A stretch of DNA of 64,000 nucleotides from Anaerolineaceae bacterium UBA1363 (GCA_002306055.1 DBRR01000006.1:7318-71317), one strand, 5' to 3'; numbered from the stretch's first letter, positions 16,628 to 25,362 are shown. The notes: generated from the sequence alone by a model not told the origin. Numbers and translations are program-made.

Positions 16628-17503
16628 GTGAACTCTACAATAGCAGTAATTATTGTTGCTTGGAATAATTATCTTGACACTCAGGAATGTATAGAATCTA
16701 TTCTTGATCAGCGATTTGTTGAAAAAAAAATCTTTTTGGTTGACAATGGTTCTAATATTGAATCACTGGTCAATCTTAGTATTAAATACCCAGAGATTAA
16801 CTACATTCGATCAGAGTCAAATCTTGGTTTTGCTGCAGGTTATAATCTGGGACTGCGAAAAGCTCTGATGGAGGATTTTGAATATTTTCTAATAATCAAC
16901 AACGACACCAAGGCTGACCAATTCATGCTATATCAGTTACTCGTAGCGTGTCAAGATGAAAACGTGGGATTGACAGCTCCTATCATTTACTACTACGATA
17001 CCCCTGACCTTGTCTGGTCTAGTGGTGGGTTCTTTAACAATTTTTTATTAATGCCGTTGGAGTCGCATAACAAGAAAAATAAAATTTCCTGCCCGACTGA
17101 GCGAACATTTATTTCTGGGTGTTGTTACCTTCTAAAACGGGACCTGTTGGAACAAGTTGGATTATTTGATGAACGTTTTTTTCTTTATTTTGAGGATCTG
17201 GACTTTTGCAAGAGAATTAATGAATCCAATTGGAAAATGAAGGTAATTCCTGCTGCCAAGCTGTGGCACAAGGTTTCGCAGAGCAGTGGGGGACCAGATA
17301 GTGAAAGAGAGCGCTACCAGTATGGTCTGTCAAGCGGACTCTATTTCCGAAAGCATGTCAGCGTTGTCAATGCAATCCCAATTATTCTGTTTCGCCTTGG
17401 AAGTGCATTAAAGACGACAGTGAAATTGCTGCTTCGCGGAGAGACCAAAGCAATATCAGGTTATTTCAAGGGAATTTACAAAGGTTTAATAGCGGAGCAG
17501 TGA
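16628..17503 (+). CDS. Glycosyltransferase family 2
   Basis: 291 residues, GT-A fold, rhamnosyltransferase-like. The N-terminal nucleotide-binding strand STIAVIIVAWNN is followed by LVDNGSN, SNLGFAAGYNLGL and a metal-binding NNDTKAD; the acceptor side shows FISGCCYLLKR and FFLYFEDLDFC, typical of O-antigen or cell-wall GT2 enzymes. The GTG start at 16628 is the only reasonable one; the ribosome binding site is weak. The C terminus has a hydrophobic, probably membrane-associated segment. It likely adds a sugar to a surface glycan; the specificity is unknown. Confidence 0.87.
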   Translation: MNSTIAVIIVAWNNYLDTQECIESILDQRFVEKKIFLVDNGSNIESLVNLSIKYPEINYIRSESNLGFAAGYNLGLRKALMEDFEYFLIINNDTKADQFMLYQLLVACQDENVGLTAPIIYYYDTPDLVWSSGGFFNNFLLMPLESHNKKNKISCPTERTFISGCCYLLKRDLLEQVGLFDERFFLYFEDLDFCKRINESNWKMKVIPAAKLWHKVSQSSGGPDSERERYQYGLSSGLYFRKHVSVVNAIPIILFRLGSALKTTVKLLLRGETKAISGYFKGIYKGLIAEQ

Positions 17504-17528
17504 CAGGAAGAGTAATATTTATTTATAG

Positions 17529-18833
17529 TTATTTGACAATTCCTGGAAGTGAGATGGAATAAATCATCTTGTAACCCAGTAGTTGATCAGTATTTGTGCC
17601 GTCGGTTTTAATGCCGCCGAAGATAAATAACTCTCCGCCAATGACCGAACATTGTGAGTCTTTTGAGTTCAGGGAGTCATTGTGGCCAATAGGGATCCAA
17701 GCATCTTCTTGGGCATCATAAATAAAGAATTGAGTGCTTTCTTCGCTCACAACCGCTGTATAAATTTCTCCGAGAAGTTCAAACAGACAGGAAACTGAAC
17801 CGGTTACTGGTAAACTCGCCCCCTCTTCCCAAGGATTTTCACCAGGTAGGTCGCGGTCTGGGAAATAGCTCAACATATCAATTTGTGAAGCTCTTTGTTC
17901 CGTCTTCCCCATAAGAACAATTCTGTTTTCAATTTGGACCGCAGTCGCCGAAGTAAGTGGGTGAGGTAATTTAGTTAATTCTGACCATTTGTCTTGTTCT
18001 GGATTATATTTGAGAGTGATGTCGCTTGCTTGCGACCCATCCCAACCTCCAAAAAGATACAGACTACCCCCGAAGGTTGCTAGGGCGTAATCGCTTAATC
18101 CTGTCGGTAGACTTGCTTTTTCTTCCCAAAGATTCCGCCTAGGATCGAAAACTTCTAATTTGTCCGTAACTACACCGTCTTCAGTTTTCCCACCAGGTAC
18201 AAATATTTTCTCGCCAACCACGACGGCGGTTGATTCGGTCACTGGGGTGGGTTTGTCCTGCAAGGTTGTCCAGCTATGGGTGGCTTGCGAATACGCCTCA
18301 ACTTTACTTGAGACTCCGTTGTCTGAGGTGCCAGCGATAACATAAATGTTTGATTCATAAGTAGTGGCAGCCATATTTGATCTTGATGTTGGGAGAGGGT
18401 CATAGGCAATCCAGCGATCTTCGGCAGTGAAATCGACCATAAGAGTTGAGGTGGGTCTTGTTGGATTGCTTGTTTGGCTTACCATAAATATAACAAATGC
18501 GAAGATGATAACAGCCAATATAATCATGACCAAAATGGAATTCTTGTTTATGAAAGCCTTTTTTTTACTTGGCAAACTATCGAGAACGATGTAATCGTCT
18601 ATCGGTTCCTGACTGTTTGGCGGAAGAGCGGGGCTTACAATGCCATTTTCGATCGCGTAAAGGGTAGCTTCCGTGCGAGATGTTACATTTATTTTTTGAA
18701 ATATCCTGCCAATATGCACTTTGACCGTGTTGACGCTGATATTAAGGTCAACGGCGATCTCTTTATTACTCTTCCCCTGTCCTACGAGTTGTAAGACCTC
18801 TATTTCGCGGTCACTTAGCAAATTGTCATCCAT
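17529..18833 (-). CDS. Membrane LuxR-type regulator with Kelch beta-propeller
   Basis: 434 residues. Residues 4-65 are a LuxR/GerE helix-turn-helix (LLSDREIEVLQLVGQGKSNK; then ISVNTVKVHIGRIFQKI). Residues 100-119 form one transmembrane helix (ILVMIILAVIIFAFVIFMVS). Residues 145 to about 425 are Kelch repeats, with blade signatures such as NIYVIAGTSDN, KIFVPGGKTEDG, SLYLFGGWDG and ELFIFGGIKTDG. This order predicts a cytoplasmic DNA-binding domain tethered to an extracytoplasmic beta-propeller sensor with no receiver domain. It is probably a one-component transmembrane regulator; target and ligand are unknown. It converges on the glycan cluster. Confidence 0.85.
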   Translation of the reverse strand: MDDNLLSDREIEVLQLVGQGKSNKEIAVDLNISVNTVKVHIGRIFQKINVTSRTEATLYAIENGIVSPALPPNSQEPIDDYIVLDSLPSKKKAFINKNSILVMIILAVIIFAFVIFMVSQTSNPTRPTSTLMVDFTAEDRWIAYDPLPTSRSNMAATTYESNIYVIAGTSDNGVSSKVEAYSQATHSWTTLQDKPTPVTESTAVVVGEKIFVPGGKTEDGVVTDKLEVFDPRRNLWEEKASLPTGLSDYALATFGGSLYLFGGWDGSQASDITLKYNPEQDKWSELTKLPHPLTSATAVQIENRIVLMGKTEQRASQIDMLSYFPDRDLPGENPWEEGASLPVTGSVSCLFELLGEIYTAVVSEESTQFFIYDAQEDAWIPIGHNDSLNSKDSQCSVIGGELFIFGGIKTDGTNTDQLLGYKMIYSISLPGIVK

Positions 18834-19112
18834 GTTGTCTATTCTTGCGTTACCAGTTCCTTAATTTTAGTCTTAACTGAAACCTCTCGGCCTAAAAAAC
18901 TAAGCTCTAAAACAGTCATATACGGCCCTATCATTTTACCGCTTTGGGGAGCAAATTGCTTGCTGCTTTGGTACTCCAGCCCTGAGTAACCCGTTGTACC
19001 GTTCGATTTTTGCTTGCTTAACGGGTTGTCACTTCTGTAAAAAACCAGCTAAAGATCAGGCAATTACCCGCTTGGTAGCTGAAGTATAAACCAAAACAGA
19101 TCCTAACCAAAA

Positions 19113-20243
19113 TCAACGCGATATGATCAGTGGGAATATCCGGCTCCAGGGTCCTTGTTTGAAGGCGTTACCACTTACATAGTTGGTCCTGCCAGTACCG
19201 CCATACCACGAGGCTTCCTCGGTCAGGCGCGGGCGGCCGCCCTGAGTGCCGGCATCCCAGTTGATATCCACATCTCTGAAGGTAATATCCATCGCTTTCC
19301 CAAAGCAGTAATTTGTGCAAGTATTGAGCGTTGCTTGTTCGACCACCATAAAATGCACGTGATGCCCGGTGCTGGCGCCTGTGTCGTCCACGTTCGCAAT
19401 TTTCATGCCCTGCCAAACATACGCGCCTCTGATTTTTACGCTGGCAGGGATACTGTTTTTGGCGATGTGCATATAAATCTGGTAGGTCCAGGGGTTAGTG
19501 CTGCGGTCTTGCAGGGTGATGCTGTTCGTGCAGCCGGAGTCGCCGTTGTTGCAGGTGTCGCGCCAATGATAGACATAGCCACCCTTGGCTGCCAGCAATT
19601 CAAACATGCTTCCATCAGCAAAATCGAACGCGTGGGTGCAATAATTCTTCGGATTACAGGAGTTATGTCCTACCGACCAGGTCAGGCGTTTCGATAGTCC
19701 TGCCCGCCAAGGTAATTTGTAACCTCCATATACCACCGAGGTCGGCCCGTCTTTTGGGTCAGCTTCAAAATTGAAGCGGTCTGCGACTTCGTCATCTTTA
19801 AAATCGGTGGTCAGGAAGAAGGTGTTAAACTCTGGGTCCGAAGTGAGATGCAAGGTCCAACTGCCGGCGGCTTCATCCCATACTGCCAAAACGATTTCCG
19901 GCTCCCTGGCAAGCGTCTCACCCGTTTCGGGGTCATTCTCAGCCATCCACAATAAAGCCTGAGTTCCGTTCTCATTAAAATGGATGTCGTCCAAGGTCCA
20001 GTTATCTTCGCCGATGTTGTGAATCAGCTGTGGCAATTGGGTATAGAGCAGAGTTTCGAGCGGTGTTTGCTGCTCGAGTGGAGGAGTTGGGATAATGATA
20101 TCTTTGGGGGACTCAATCGAATTGTCACTGAAAATCAAATAAATCGCCACCGCCGCCAGGAAAAAAATGGGGATCCACAGCTTGGTGGCATGGCTCTTCC
20201 GCGGCGATGGCTCAGTATTTGGAGTGTAGGTTTGATTACTCAT
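19113..20243 (-). CDS. Membrane-anchored M23/LytM-like protein
   Basis: 376 residues with a short cytoplasmic N terminus and one transmembrane helix (about 22-38), then an extracytoplasmic part. The C-terminal half looks like an M23 (LytM) metallopeptidase: H-x3-D in CTHAFDFADG (about residues 205-210), YQIYMHIAKNSIP, and the H-x-H motif in GHHVHFMV (about 293-296). Several extra cysteines suggest disulfides. M23 enzymes cut peptide cross-bridges or act as cell-wall binding scaffolds; the metal ligands appear present, so activity is possible. The 105 residues after the helix are of unknown fold. Confidence 0.75.
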   Translation of the reverse strand: MSNQTYTPNTEPSPRKSHATKLWIPIFFLAAVAIYLIFSDNSIESPKDIIIPTPPLEQQTPLETLLYTQLPQLIHNIGEDNWTLDDIHFNENGTQALLWMAENDPETGETLAREPEIVLAVWDEAAGSWTLHLTSDPEFNTFFLTTDFKDDEVADRFNFEADPKDGPTSVVYGGYKLPWRAGLSKRLTWSVGHNSCNPKNYCTHAFDFADGSMFELLAAKGGYVYHWRDTCNNGDSGCTNSITLQDRSTNPWTYQIYMHIAKNSIPASVKIRGAYVWQGMKIANVDDTGASTGHHVHFMVVEQATLNTCTNYCFGKAMDITFRDVDINWDAGTQGGRPRLTEEASWYGGTGRTNYVSGNAFKQGPWSRIFPLIISR

Positions 20244-20583
20244 AAGTCCACCTTATGCTATAGATAATATTCAAGGTTTATGTTGCAAGTATCTTGCCAG
20301 AGCCCATCTGGTCTCCTTTGCCTGCACCTGCCGGTTGAATAAGGTCGGAAATTTGATTCAGACCTGGCTTTGGCTGTGAACGAGTTCAACTTACCCTGAA
20401 AAATCATTAATGTGCTCTAATCGAGCCACTTCGGAGAGGTGGTCTCTCCCAGCCCAATTCCGGTCCCTGACGCAAACAGGCGGTTCGGATCCAGCCCGCA
20501 AACCTCCTTTTGCGATATACTAAGGGAGTCAAACTGCCATGCTCACCCAATATGGCAGAATAAAACTTATCAGGAGGATGTGC
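20244..20583. other. Divergent intergenic region
   Basis: 340 nt between the M23-like gene (minus) and the vor operon (plus). TATACT at 20516-20521 is a possible -10 for the plus-strand operon, without a clear -35; AGGAGG at 20572-20577 is the ribosome binding site that sets the ferredoxin-subunit start at 20584. No further gene was recognised. Confidence 0.5.
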
Positions 20584-20838
20584 ATGCCACCCAAGGGATG
20601 GGTAGAAGTTAACGAATTGTATTGTAAGGCTTGTGAAACCTGCGTCATCGATTGCCCAACGCAAGCGCTCGCAATCGACTTGAGCCGACTGACTGCGAAG
20701 GGCTATCACCCCGCTTTTATGCTTCACCCCGAAGACTGCACCGGCTGCGGTATTTGCGCGGTGGTTTGCCCCGATGCAGCCATCACGGTCTACCGCGGTG
20801 TGCGCCCTGGCACCAAAAAAGAAGGCGAGGTTGCATAA
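20584..20838 (+). CDS. vorD: 2-oxoacid:ferredoxin oxidoreductase, ferredoxin-like (delta) subunit
   Basis: 84 residues with two [4Fe-4S] motifs: CKACETCVIDCP and CTGCGICAVVCP. It carries electrons from the TPP/Fe-S catalytic subunits to ferredoxin. ATG 20584 is chosen because AGGAGG (20572-20577) sits 6 nt upstream; the ATG at 20578 abuts the ribosome binding site. The stop overlaps the alpha-subunit start by 1 nt. It is first in a delta-alpha-beta-gamma operon, an order common for VOR/KOR complexes. The vor name rests on the alpha-subunit resemblance. Confidence 0.88.
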   Translation: MPPKGWVEVNELYCKACETCVIDCPTQALAIDLSRLTAKGYHPAFMLHPEDCTGCGICAVVCPDAAITVYRGVRPGTKKEGEVA

Positions 20839-21962
20839 TGGCACTTGAAATGATCAAAGGAAACATTGCTATTGCTGAGGCAGCGATGCGGGCTGGTTTG
20901 GTCTCGTACTTTGGCTACCCCATCACTCCCCAAACCGAGCTGCTCGAGCATCTCAGCGCGCGCCTGCCCGAACTGGGGCGTGCTTTCGTGCAGGCTGAAA
21001 GCGAACTGGGCGCGATCAACATGGTCTACGGCGCAGCCTGCACAGGCTTGCGCACCATGACCTCCAGCTCCAGCCCTGGCGTCAGCCTGATGCAGGAAGG
21101 TCTCTCGTACATCTCCGGCACGGAACTTCCTGTCGTCATTGTGGACGTTGTCCGCGGCGGTCCCGGGCTGGGAAACATTGCTCCCTCCCAGGCTGACTAT
21201 ACTCAGTTGGTCCATGGCGGCGGTCATGGCGAGTATCACCTGATCGTGCTTGCCCCTGCCTCTGTGCAAGAAGCTGTCGACCTGACTGGTATGGCTTTCG
21301 ACATTGCTGAAAAATACCGCATGGTGGTCTGCTTGCTGCTGGACGGCTCCCTGGGTCAGATGATGGAACCCGTAGAACTGCCCGAGTTCAAGCCTGTGCG
21401 CACCACGCCGCCAGCCTGGGCTGTTGGCAGCCCTGATTCCCAAGAGCGCGTTGTGAAGACCTCAATCAACATTGACCCCCCCACCCAGGAACGCTTCAAC
21501 GTCAAGATGATGACTCGTTGGCAGGAAGTCGAAAAGAACGAAGTGCGTTACAAGGGCTATTATTTGGAAGATGCCGAATATGTCGTGGTTGGTTTTGGCA
21601 CTGCCGGTCGCATCGCCCTCTCCGCGGTGCGTGCTGCCCGCGAACAGGGTCACAAGATTGGTCTGCTGCGCCCAATCAGTCTCTCGCCTTTCCCCACCAA
21701 GGCGGTTGACGAACTGGCTGACAGGGTCAAAGGTTTCCTGGTGGTAGAAATGAGCAATGGCCAGATGCTGGATGATATCACGTCTATTGTTGCCCGCCGG
21801 GTGCCCGTGGAATTCTACGGACGCATGGGCGGCATGGTTCCTTATCCTGACGAAATTGCCAGTGCTATCAATGACCTGGTGCAAGGCGAGCATGATGTAA
21901 ACGTGGACGCACGCGGAAAATGGCTGGCTAAAATGCGCGAGCTCGTAGGAACAGGAGAGTAG
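20838..21962 (+). CDS. vorB: 2-oxoacid:ferredoxin oxidoreductase, alpha subunit (VorB-like)
   Basis: 374 residues. It resembles the alpha subunit of 3-methyl-2-oxobutanoate:ferredoxin oxidoreductase: KGNIAIAEAAMRAG, FGYPITPQTELLEHL (pyrimidine-binding domain), AACTGLRTMTSSSSPGVSLM, and the domain II block EYVVVGFGTAGRIALSAVR. It takes part in CoA-dependent oxidative decarboxylation of branched-chain 2-oxoacids, or the reverse. The start overlaps the delta stop by 1 nt (TAATG). 2-oxoglutarate specificity cannot be excluded. Confidence 0.9.
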   Translation: MALEMIKGNIAIAEAAMRAGLVSYFGYPITPQTELLEHLSARLPELGRAFVQAESELGAINMVYGAACTGLRTMTSSSSPGVSLMQEGLSYISGTELPVVIVDVVRGGPGLGNIAPSQADYTQLVHGGGHGEYHLIVLAPASVQEAVDLTGMAFDIAEKYRMVVCLLLDGSLGQMMEPVELPEFKPVRTTPPAWAVGSPDSQERVVKTSINIDPPTQERFNVKMMTRWQEVEKNEVRYKGYYLEDAEYVVVGFGTAGRIALSAVRAAREQGHKIGLLRPISLSPFPTKAVDELADRVKGFLVVEMSNGQMLDDITSIVARRVPVEFYGRMGGMVPYPDEIASAINDLVQGEHDVNVDARGKWLAKMRELVGTGE

Positions 21963-21965
21963 ATC

Positions 21966-22748
21966 ATGACAGAAACAGATGTGAAAGTTGTCTATAAGCG
22001 TCCGCTTGGTTTCACTGACCGCACCACGCATTATTGCCCGGGCTGTACCCACGGCGTTGCCCATCGGCTGATCGCGGAAGTACTTGAAGAAATGGGCGAG
22101 TTGAAGAATACCATTGGCGTTGCCCCTGTGGGATGTGCCGTTTTTGCCTACAATTACTTCAATTTTGATTTTGTTGAAGCTGCCCACGGTCGCGCGCCTG
22201 CCATGGCTACCGGTATCAAGCGCACCTTACCCACCAAGACCGTCTTCACCTACCAGGGTGATGGCGATCTTGCTTCAATGGGCATGGGCGAGATCATTGC
22301 AGCCGCATCCCGCGGAGAGCAGATCACGGTCATTTTCATCAACAATACCAACTACGGCATGACCGGCGGTCAGATGGCTCCAACCACTCTGCCCGGTCAA
22401 AAAACTTCTTCTTCTCCCCTCGGGCGTGACGTGGAAACCCAGGGTTACCCCATTCGTACGGCTGAACTGCTTGCCACGCTGGACGGCGCCGCGTATGTGG
22501 CACGCCGCACTCTGCATGACGTTCGTGGTATTCGCATGGCCAAACGCGCCATCCGCACCGCTTTTGAAGTGCAAAAACAGGGCCTGGGCTTCTCGATGGT
22601 TGAGTTGCTCTCCATCTGCCCCACCAACTGGGGCATGAACACCGAAAACTCCCGCAAGTGGCTGGCTGAGCATATGCTACCCTACTATCCCGTCGGTGAT
22701 TACAAGGTCTCTACCGCTGTAAGCGAAATGAAGATTGGAGGAAATTAG
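21966..22748 (+). CDS. vorA: 2-oxoacid:ferredoxin oxidoreductase, beta subunit (TPP-binding)
   Basis: 260 residues. It binds thiamine diphosphate and Mg through GDGDLASMGMGEIIAAASRG...NNTNYGMTGGQ, the GDG-x(about 26)-NN signature. Cysteines in HYCPGCTHGVAHR and VGCAVF are placed like the ligands of the proximal Fe-S cluster. It begins 3 nt after the alpha stop and ends 1 nt before the gamma start, so the operon is tightly packed. Function is assigned with the alpha subunit; the in vivo 2-oxoacid is uncertain. Confidence 0.9.
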   Translation: MTETDVKVVYKRPLGFTDRTTHYCPGCTHGVAHRLIAEVLEEMGELKNTIGVAPVGCAVFAYNYFNFDFVEAAHGRAPAMATGIKRTLPTKTVFTYQGDGDLASMGMGEIIAAASRGEQITVIFINNTNYGMTGGQMAPTTLPGQKTSSSPLGRDVETQGYPIRTAELLATLDGAAYVARRTLHDVRGIRMAKRAIRTAFEVQKQGLGFSMVELLSICPTNWGMNTENSRKWLAEHMLPYYPVGDYKVSTAVSEMKIGGN

Positions 22749-22749
22749 C

Positions 22750-23289
22750 ATGCAGGCTGAAATTATCATTTCGGGGTTTGGCGGTCAGGGCACGCTTTAT
22801 GCTGGGCAGGTTTTGGCGTATGCCGCGATGGATGAGGGTAAACATGTTACCTGGATCCCCTCCTACGGTCCTGAGATGCGCGGCGGCACAGCCAACTGCA
22901 CTGTTGTGATCTCGGATGACGAGATCGGTGCGCCGACTGCTCTCCACCCCACGGCTGTGATCGCGATGAACCTCCCCTCCCTCGACAAGTACGAACCCAT
23001 GATCAAGCCGGGCGGCTACCTGATCGTGAATGAGGATATGGTCAATCGCCCGGCTGTTCGCGACGACATCCATGTCCTGATGGTGCCCGCGAATAAGATC
23101 GCCCAGGAAATTGGCAATGAACGCGCCGCCAACATGGTGCTGCTGGGTGCCCTGGAAGGGAACATGCATTTGCTCAAGGAGGGCGCCCTCGAACGCGCCC
23201 TTGAAGATCACACCGCTGCCCGCCTGAAGAAATTCATCGCGATGAATATCGAGGCTCTGCACCGCGGAGCCGAGTACCTGGCAGCATAG
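22750..23289 (+). CDS. vorC: 2-oxoacid:ferredoxin oxidoreductase, gamma subunit
   Basis: 179 residues with the gamma-domain signature IIISGFGGQGTLYAGQVLA and PSYGPEMRGGTANCTVVIS. This domain completes the CoA-binding half of the enzyme. GGAGG at 22737-22741 precedes the ATG at 22750; the upstream in-frame ATG lies before this site and is less likely. It is the last gene of the operon, followed 20 nt later by a strong terminator. Confidence 0.92.
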   Translation: MQAEIIISGFGGQGTLYAGQVLAYAAMDEGKHVTWIPSYGPEMRGGTANCTVVISDDEIGAPTALHPTAVIAMNLPSLDKYEPMIKPGGYLIVNEDMVNRPAVRDDIHVLMVPANKIAQEIGNERAANMVLLGALEGNMHLLKEGALERALEDHTAARLKKFIAMNIEALHRGAEYLAA

Positions 23290-23306
23290 CTTTTCATTGT
23301 TCTGAG

Positions 23307-23342
23307 TAAAAGACGCTCAAATTGCTTGAGCGTCTTTTTTTT
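23307..23342 (+). terminator. Rho-independent terminator of the vor operon
   Basis: Stem AGACGCTCAA (23311-23320) with TTGAGCGTCT (23326-23335), loop ATTGC, followed by a run of eight or more T. Confidence 0.92.
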
Positions 23343-23777
23343 GCCTCCGGTCTTTTAACATTTTTATAGGGAACGCGGCTTGTCCCGTTCCAATTTATGT
23401 GTCAACCATGTTTTTGTAGGGAACGTGGCCCTGCCCTGGTAGCGAAGCGGATAGGGTGTCCCGTTCCAATTTACGTACGGAACGGCGCAAGGCCGTTCCC
23501 TACGTCGAACGAGATCTTCGTCATCGCGATCTATAGCCTTCCCCTTTGGGGAAAGGTCGAAGATCCGCGGAACGGAGTGAAGGGGAGTGACCGCTTGCGG
23601 TGGATGAGGTGCGCCTGTGCCCGCGACCTGTGCGCGCCGTGAAACGGACGGGTAAGCAGGGTATGCCGATCTGATTTTGTCTGTTTTGGGGAATGCAGTG
23701 ACAGATCATCAAAGAACAAGAACCGGAAACTTCCGTAGTAATCAAAGATTGCTCGAGTTTCTTTTTTTGCCTCCGGT
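23336..23777. repeat. Intergenic repeat block bounded by 16-bp direct repeats
   Basis: TTTTTTTGCCTCCGGT occurs at 23336-23351 and again at 23762-23777. The 410 bp between contain TAGGGAACG-type units (23366-23399 and 23416-23474) with an inverted copy (CGTTCCCTAC at 23494-23503), and a second type of repeat-like sequence from about 23525 (CCTTCCCCTTTGGGGAAAGG). No gene is recognised; short open frames here are repeat shadows. Confidence 0.7.
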
Positions 23778-23782
23778 ATAAT
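23777..23782 (+). promoter_or_regulatory. -10 box close to the start codon
   Basis: TATAAT ending 10 nt before the ATG at 23793, predicting a 5' UTR of about 3-4 nt. No ribosome binding site is visible. Confidence 0.5.
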
Positions 23783-23792
23783 ACGTTCAACT

Positions 23793-24683
23793 ATGGATGC
23801 CGTCTACGAACCTCCCCGCCGTGCAAGCCTCAACTTTACCTTGAGCCTCGGGTTCCTTGCCTTGGTGGGCGCGCTCGTGCTGCTGATCCTTGGCTCGGGC
23901 AATACCGTGCGTGATCCAAACCTGCTCTTCATCATCCTGGCGGTGCTGCTGTTGGTTGTTGGGTTCTTCTTCAGTTACCGCGCGTTCCTGATCCTCACCA
24001 CCCGCTATTTTCTCAAACCCTCGTCGCTTGAGCTCCACTGGGGTTTCCAACGTGAGATCATCCCTTTAGACCTGGTCGAGTGGGCGCATCCGGTATCTGA
24101 TTTTGACTCTCCCATGCCCTTGCCCGGTTTTCTGCTGCCGTGGCAATACTACGGCAAGCGCAATATCCGCGGTCTTGGTGCGGTGGAGTTTGCTGCCACA
24201 GACAAGCCCAATATGGTCCTCATCCGGGCTGGCGACCGCCACTTTGTGATTTCACCAGCAGATGCCCATGCTTTTGCGCAGGATTTCGAGAATGTGTCCA
24301 TGCTGGGCGTGGCGGAACCGATCGAGCCGGTATCCCAAAACCTGCGGTCCATGCTCGGGGAAATATTCCAGGATGCAACCGCAAAGAAACTACTGATAGC
24401 CGGGTTGTTGGGCGTTCTGCTCCTGACGGCGGTTACCTTTACGCTCAGCGCCACCAGGCTGACTGTCACCTGGACAACGCTTGAACAGGTGCCTTCCAAC
24501 CGCTTGCTGTTGTTATCGCTGGTGGGCGTGCTGGACTGGCTGCTGAACACTTTGCTGGGAGCTTACTTTTTCCTGCAGAGTTTGCTGGAAAAACGCTGGA
24601 TATACCTCGTATGGGGATGGAGCGTCCTGATCAGCCTGATCCTCGCCCTTGCGGCTGTCTTCATGAGCCTCGGAAATGCGTAG
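23793..24683 (+). CDS. PH-domain-like integral membrane protein
   Basis: 296 residues. Two N-terminal transmembrane helices (about 15-35 and 43-70), then a soluble stretch of about 125 residues resembling bacterial PH-like domains (FLKPSSLELHWGFQREIIPL, IRAGDRHFVISPADAHAFAQ), then about three C-terminal helices. No enzymatic motif is seen. It has its own -10 box and an almost leaderless start, and is flanked by repeat elements on both sides. The function is unknown; the PH-like call is moderate. Confidence 0.7.
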   Translation: MDAVYEPPRRASLNFTLSLGFLALVGALVLLILGSGNTVRDPNLLFIILAVLLLVVGFFFSYRAFLILTTRYFLKPSSLELHWGFQREIIPLDLVEWAHPVSDFDSPMPLPGFLLPWQYYGKRNIRGLGAVEFAATDKPNMVLIRAGDRHFVISPADAHAFAQDFENVSMLGVAEPIEPVSQNLRSMLGEIFQDATAKKLLIAGLLGVLLLTAVTFTLSATRLTVTWTTLEQVPSNRLLLLSLVGVLDWLLNTLLGAYFFLQSLLEKRWIYLVWGWSVLISLILALAAVFMSLGNA

Positions 24684-24688
24684 GAAAT

Positions 24689-24793
24689 CTTTCGGTCTTG
24701 CTGGTCTCCGATTATTTGATCGTGCTGGTTCCCTGATACTCGTCCACTTCATGGCGGGTACAGGCCGAGCACGGTTAGTTGACCGAAGGTCTC
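24689..24793. repeat. Dispersed intergenic repeat (TTCGGTC...GACCGAA type)
   Basis: Element with inverted ends TTCGGTC / GACCGAA and internal GATCGTGCTGGT and CCGAGCACGG. Related copies are at 27482-27585, 27801-27880 and several places in 63332-63790, some inverted. Confidence 0.7.
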
Positions 24794-24869
24794 AGTTGTT
24801 CATAATTTGACTGAATAGTGGTTCATAACATAATCACTGCACGCATGATCTGTTCCTGTCACGAAGTGG

Positions 24870-25049
24870 GTGGGTATTAAATCGCTGACAAAATCAGAGT
24901 TTGAGAAGCTCAGTAAGAAGTTTTTTAATCTGTATGCTAGGGATCAAATGGATGTTTACGTTCGAAAAGTAAAAAAAAGAGAGGAGAAATCTTATCAAAG
25001 ATATTTGAAAAAGGGTATAATTGTTACGATATGCTGTATGAAAACATAG
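24870..25049 (+). CDS. Possible small Lys-rich ORF, perhaps the 5' half of a frameshifted gene
   Basis: GTG-initiated frame of 59 codons giving a helical, Lys/Glu-rich peptide (KSLTKSEFEKLSKKFFNLYA, then YVRKVKKREEKSYQRYLKKG). It contains eight A (24971-24978) read as GTA AAA AAA AGA, which fits an A-AAA-AAA slippery heptamer. A -1 shift there enters, without a stop, the frame of the next gene (ATG 25031). It may thus be the first part of one longer protein of about 165 residues, or a broken gene. No homology is recognised. Confidence 0.35.
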   Translation: MGIKSLTKSEFEKLSKKFFNLYARDQMDVYVRKVKKREEKSYQRYLKKGIIVTICCMKT

Positions 25050-25360
25050 AAGTTAGGAGAATGTATGCTAAAAAGGTAAGTAATATTCCTAATCTTCTTG
25101 ATTATTCGAAAAGCTTAAGAGAGCAAGCTATCCAAGCATTCGAACTCCGAAATGCTTACAGAACCGAGGCTAGAAATATGATGGAAGATCAGGCAGCAAG
25201 AGCTATTCTAGATAAGGTAAAGCCCAACTTAACTTTTGATGAAATGATAAAGCATAAGACCTTAGACAAGCATTTAACATTGGAGGAAGCGTATCGTGAT
25301 ATAATTAAGTCAGCTTCAACCACGAATAAGGAAGTAGACGACCGTCTTAAAAAGGAATAA
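25031..25360 (+). CDS. Uncharacterised AT-rich gene A
   Basis: 109 residues, charged and helical; not recognised with confidence. The C-terminal part (NLTFDEMIKHKTLDKHLTLE, then AYRDIIKSASTTNKEVDDRL) reads like a compact conserved domain, and similar endings occur in some polymorphic-toxin or phage-associated proteins; this is a weak impression only. TATAAT at 25016-25021 ends 9 nt before the ATG, so the transcript could be nearly leaderless. The frame is open upstream to the A8 run in the preceding ORF. It is followed 2 nt later by gene B. Much more AT-rich than the surroundings, suggesting transfer. Confidence 0.6.
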   Translation: MLYENIEVRRMYAKKVSNIPNLLDYSKSLREQAIQAFELRNAYRTEARNMMEDQAARAILDKVKPNLTFDEMIKHKTLDKHLTLEEAYRDIIKSASTTNKEVDDRLKKE

Positions 25361-25362
25361 AT

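Noticed and set aside
20652..20837. N-terminal extension of the VorB frame
   Set aside because: Overlaps the ferredoxin-subunit gene in another frame; the alpha-subunit homology begins at ATG 20838.
20407..20844. Minus-strand frame of 145 codons opposite vorD
   Set aside because: Shadow of the ferredoxin-subunit gene, whose two cysteine motifs are unambiguous.
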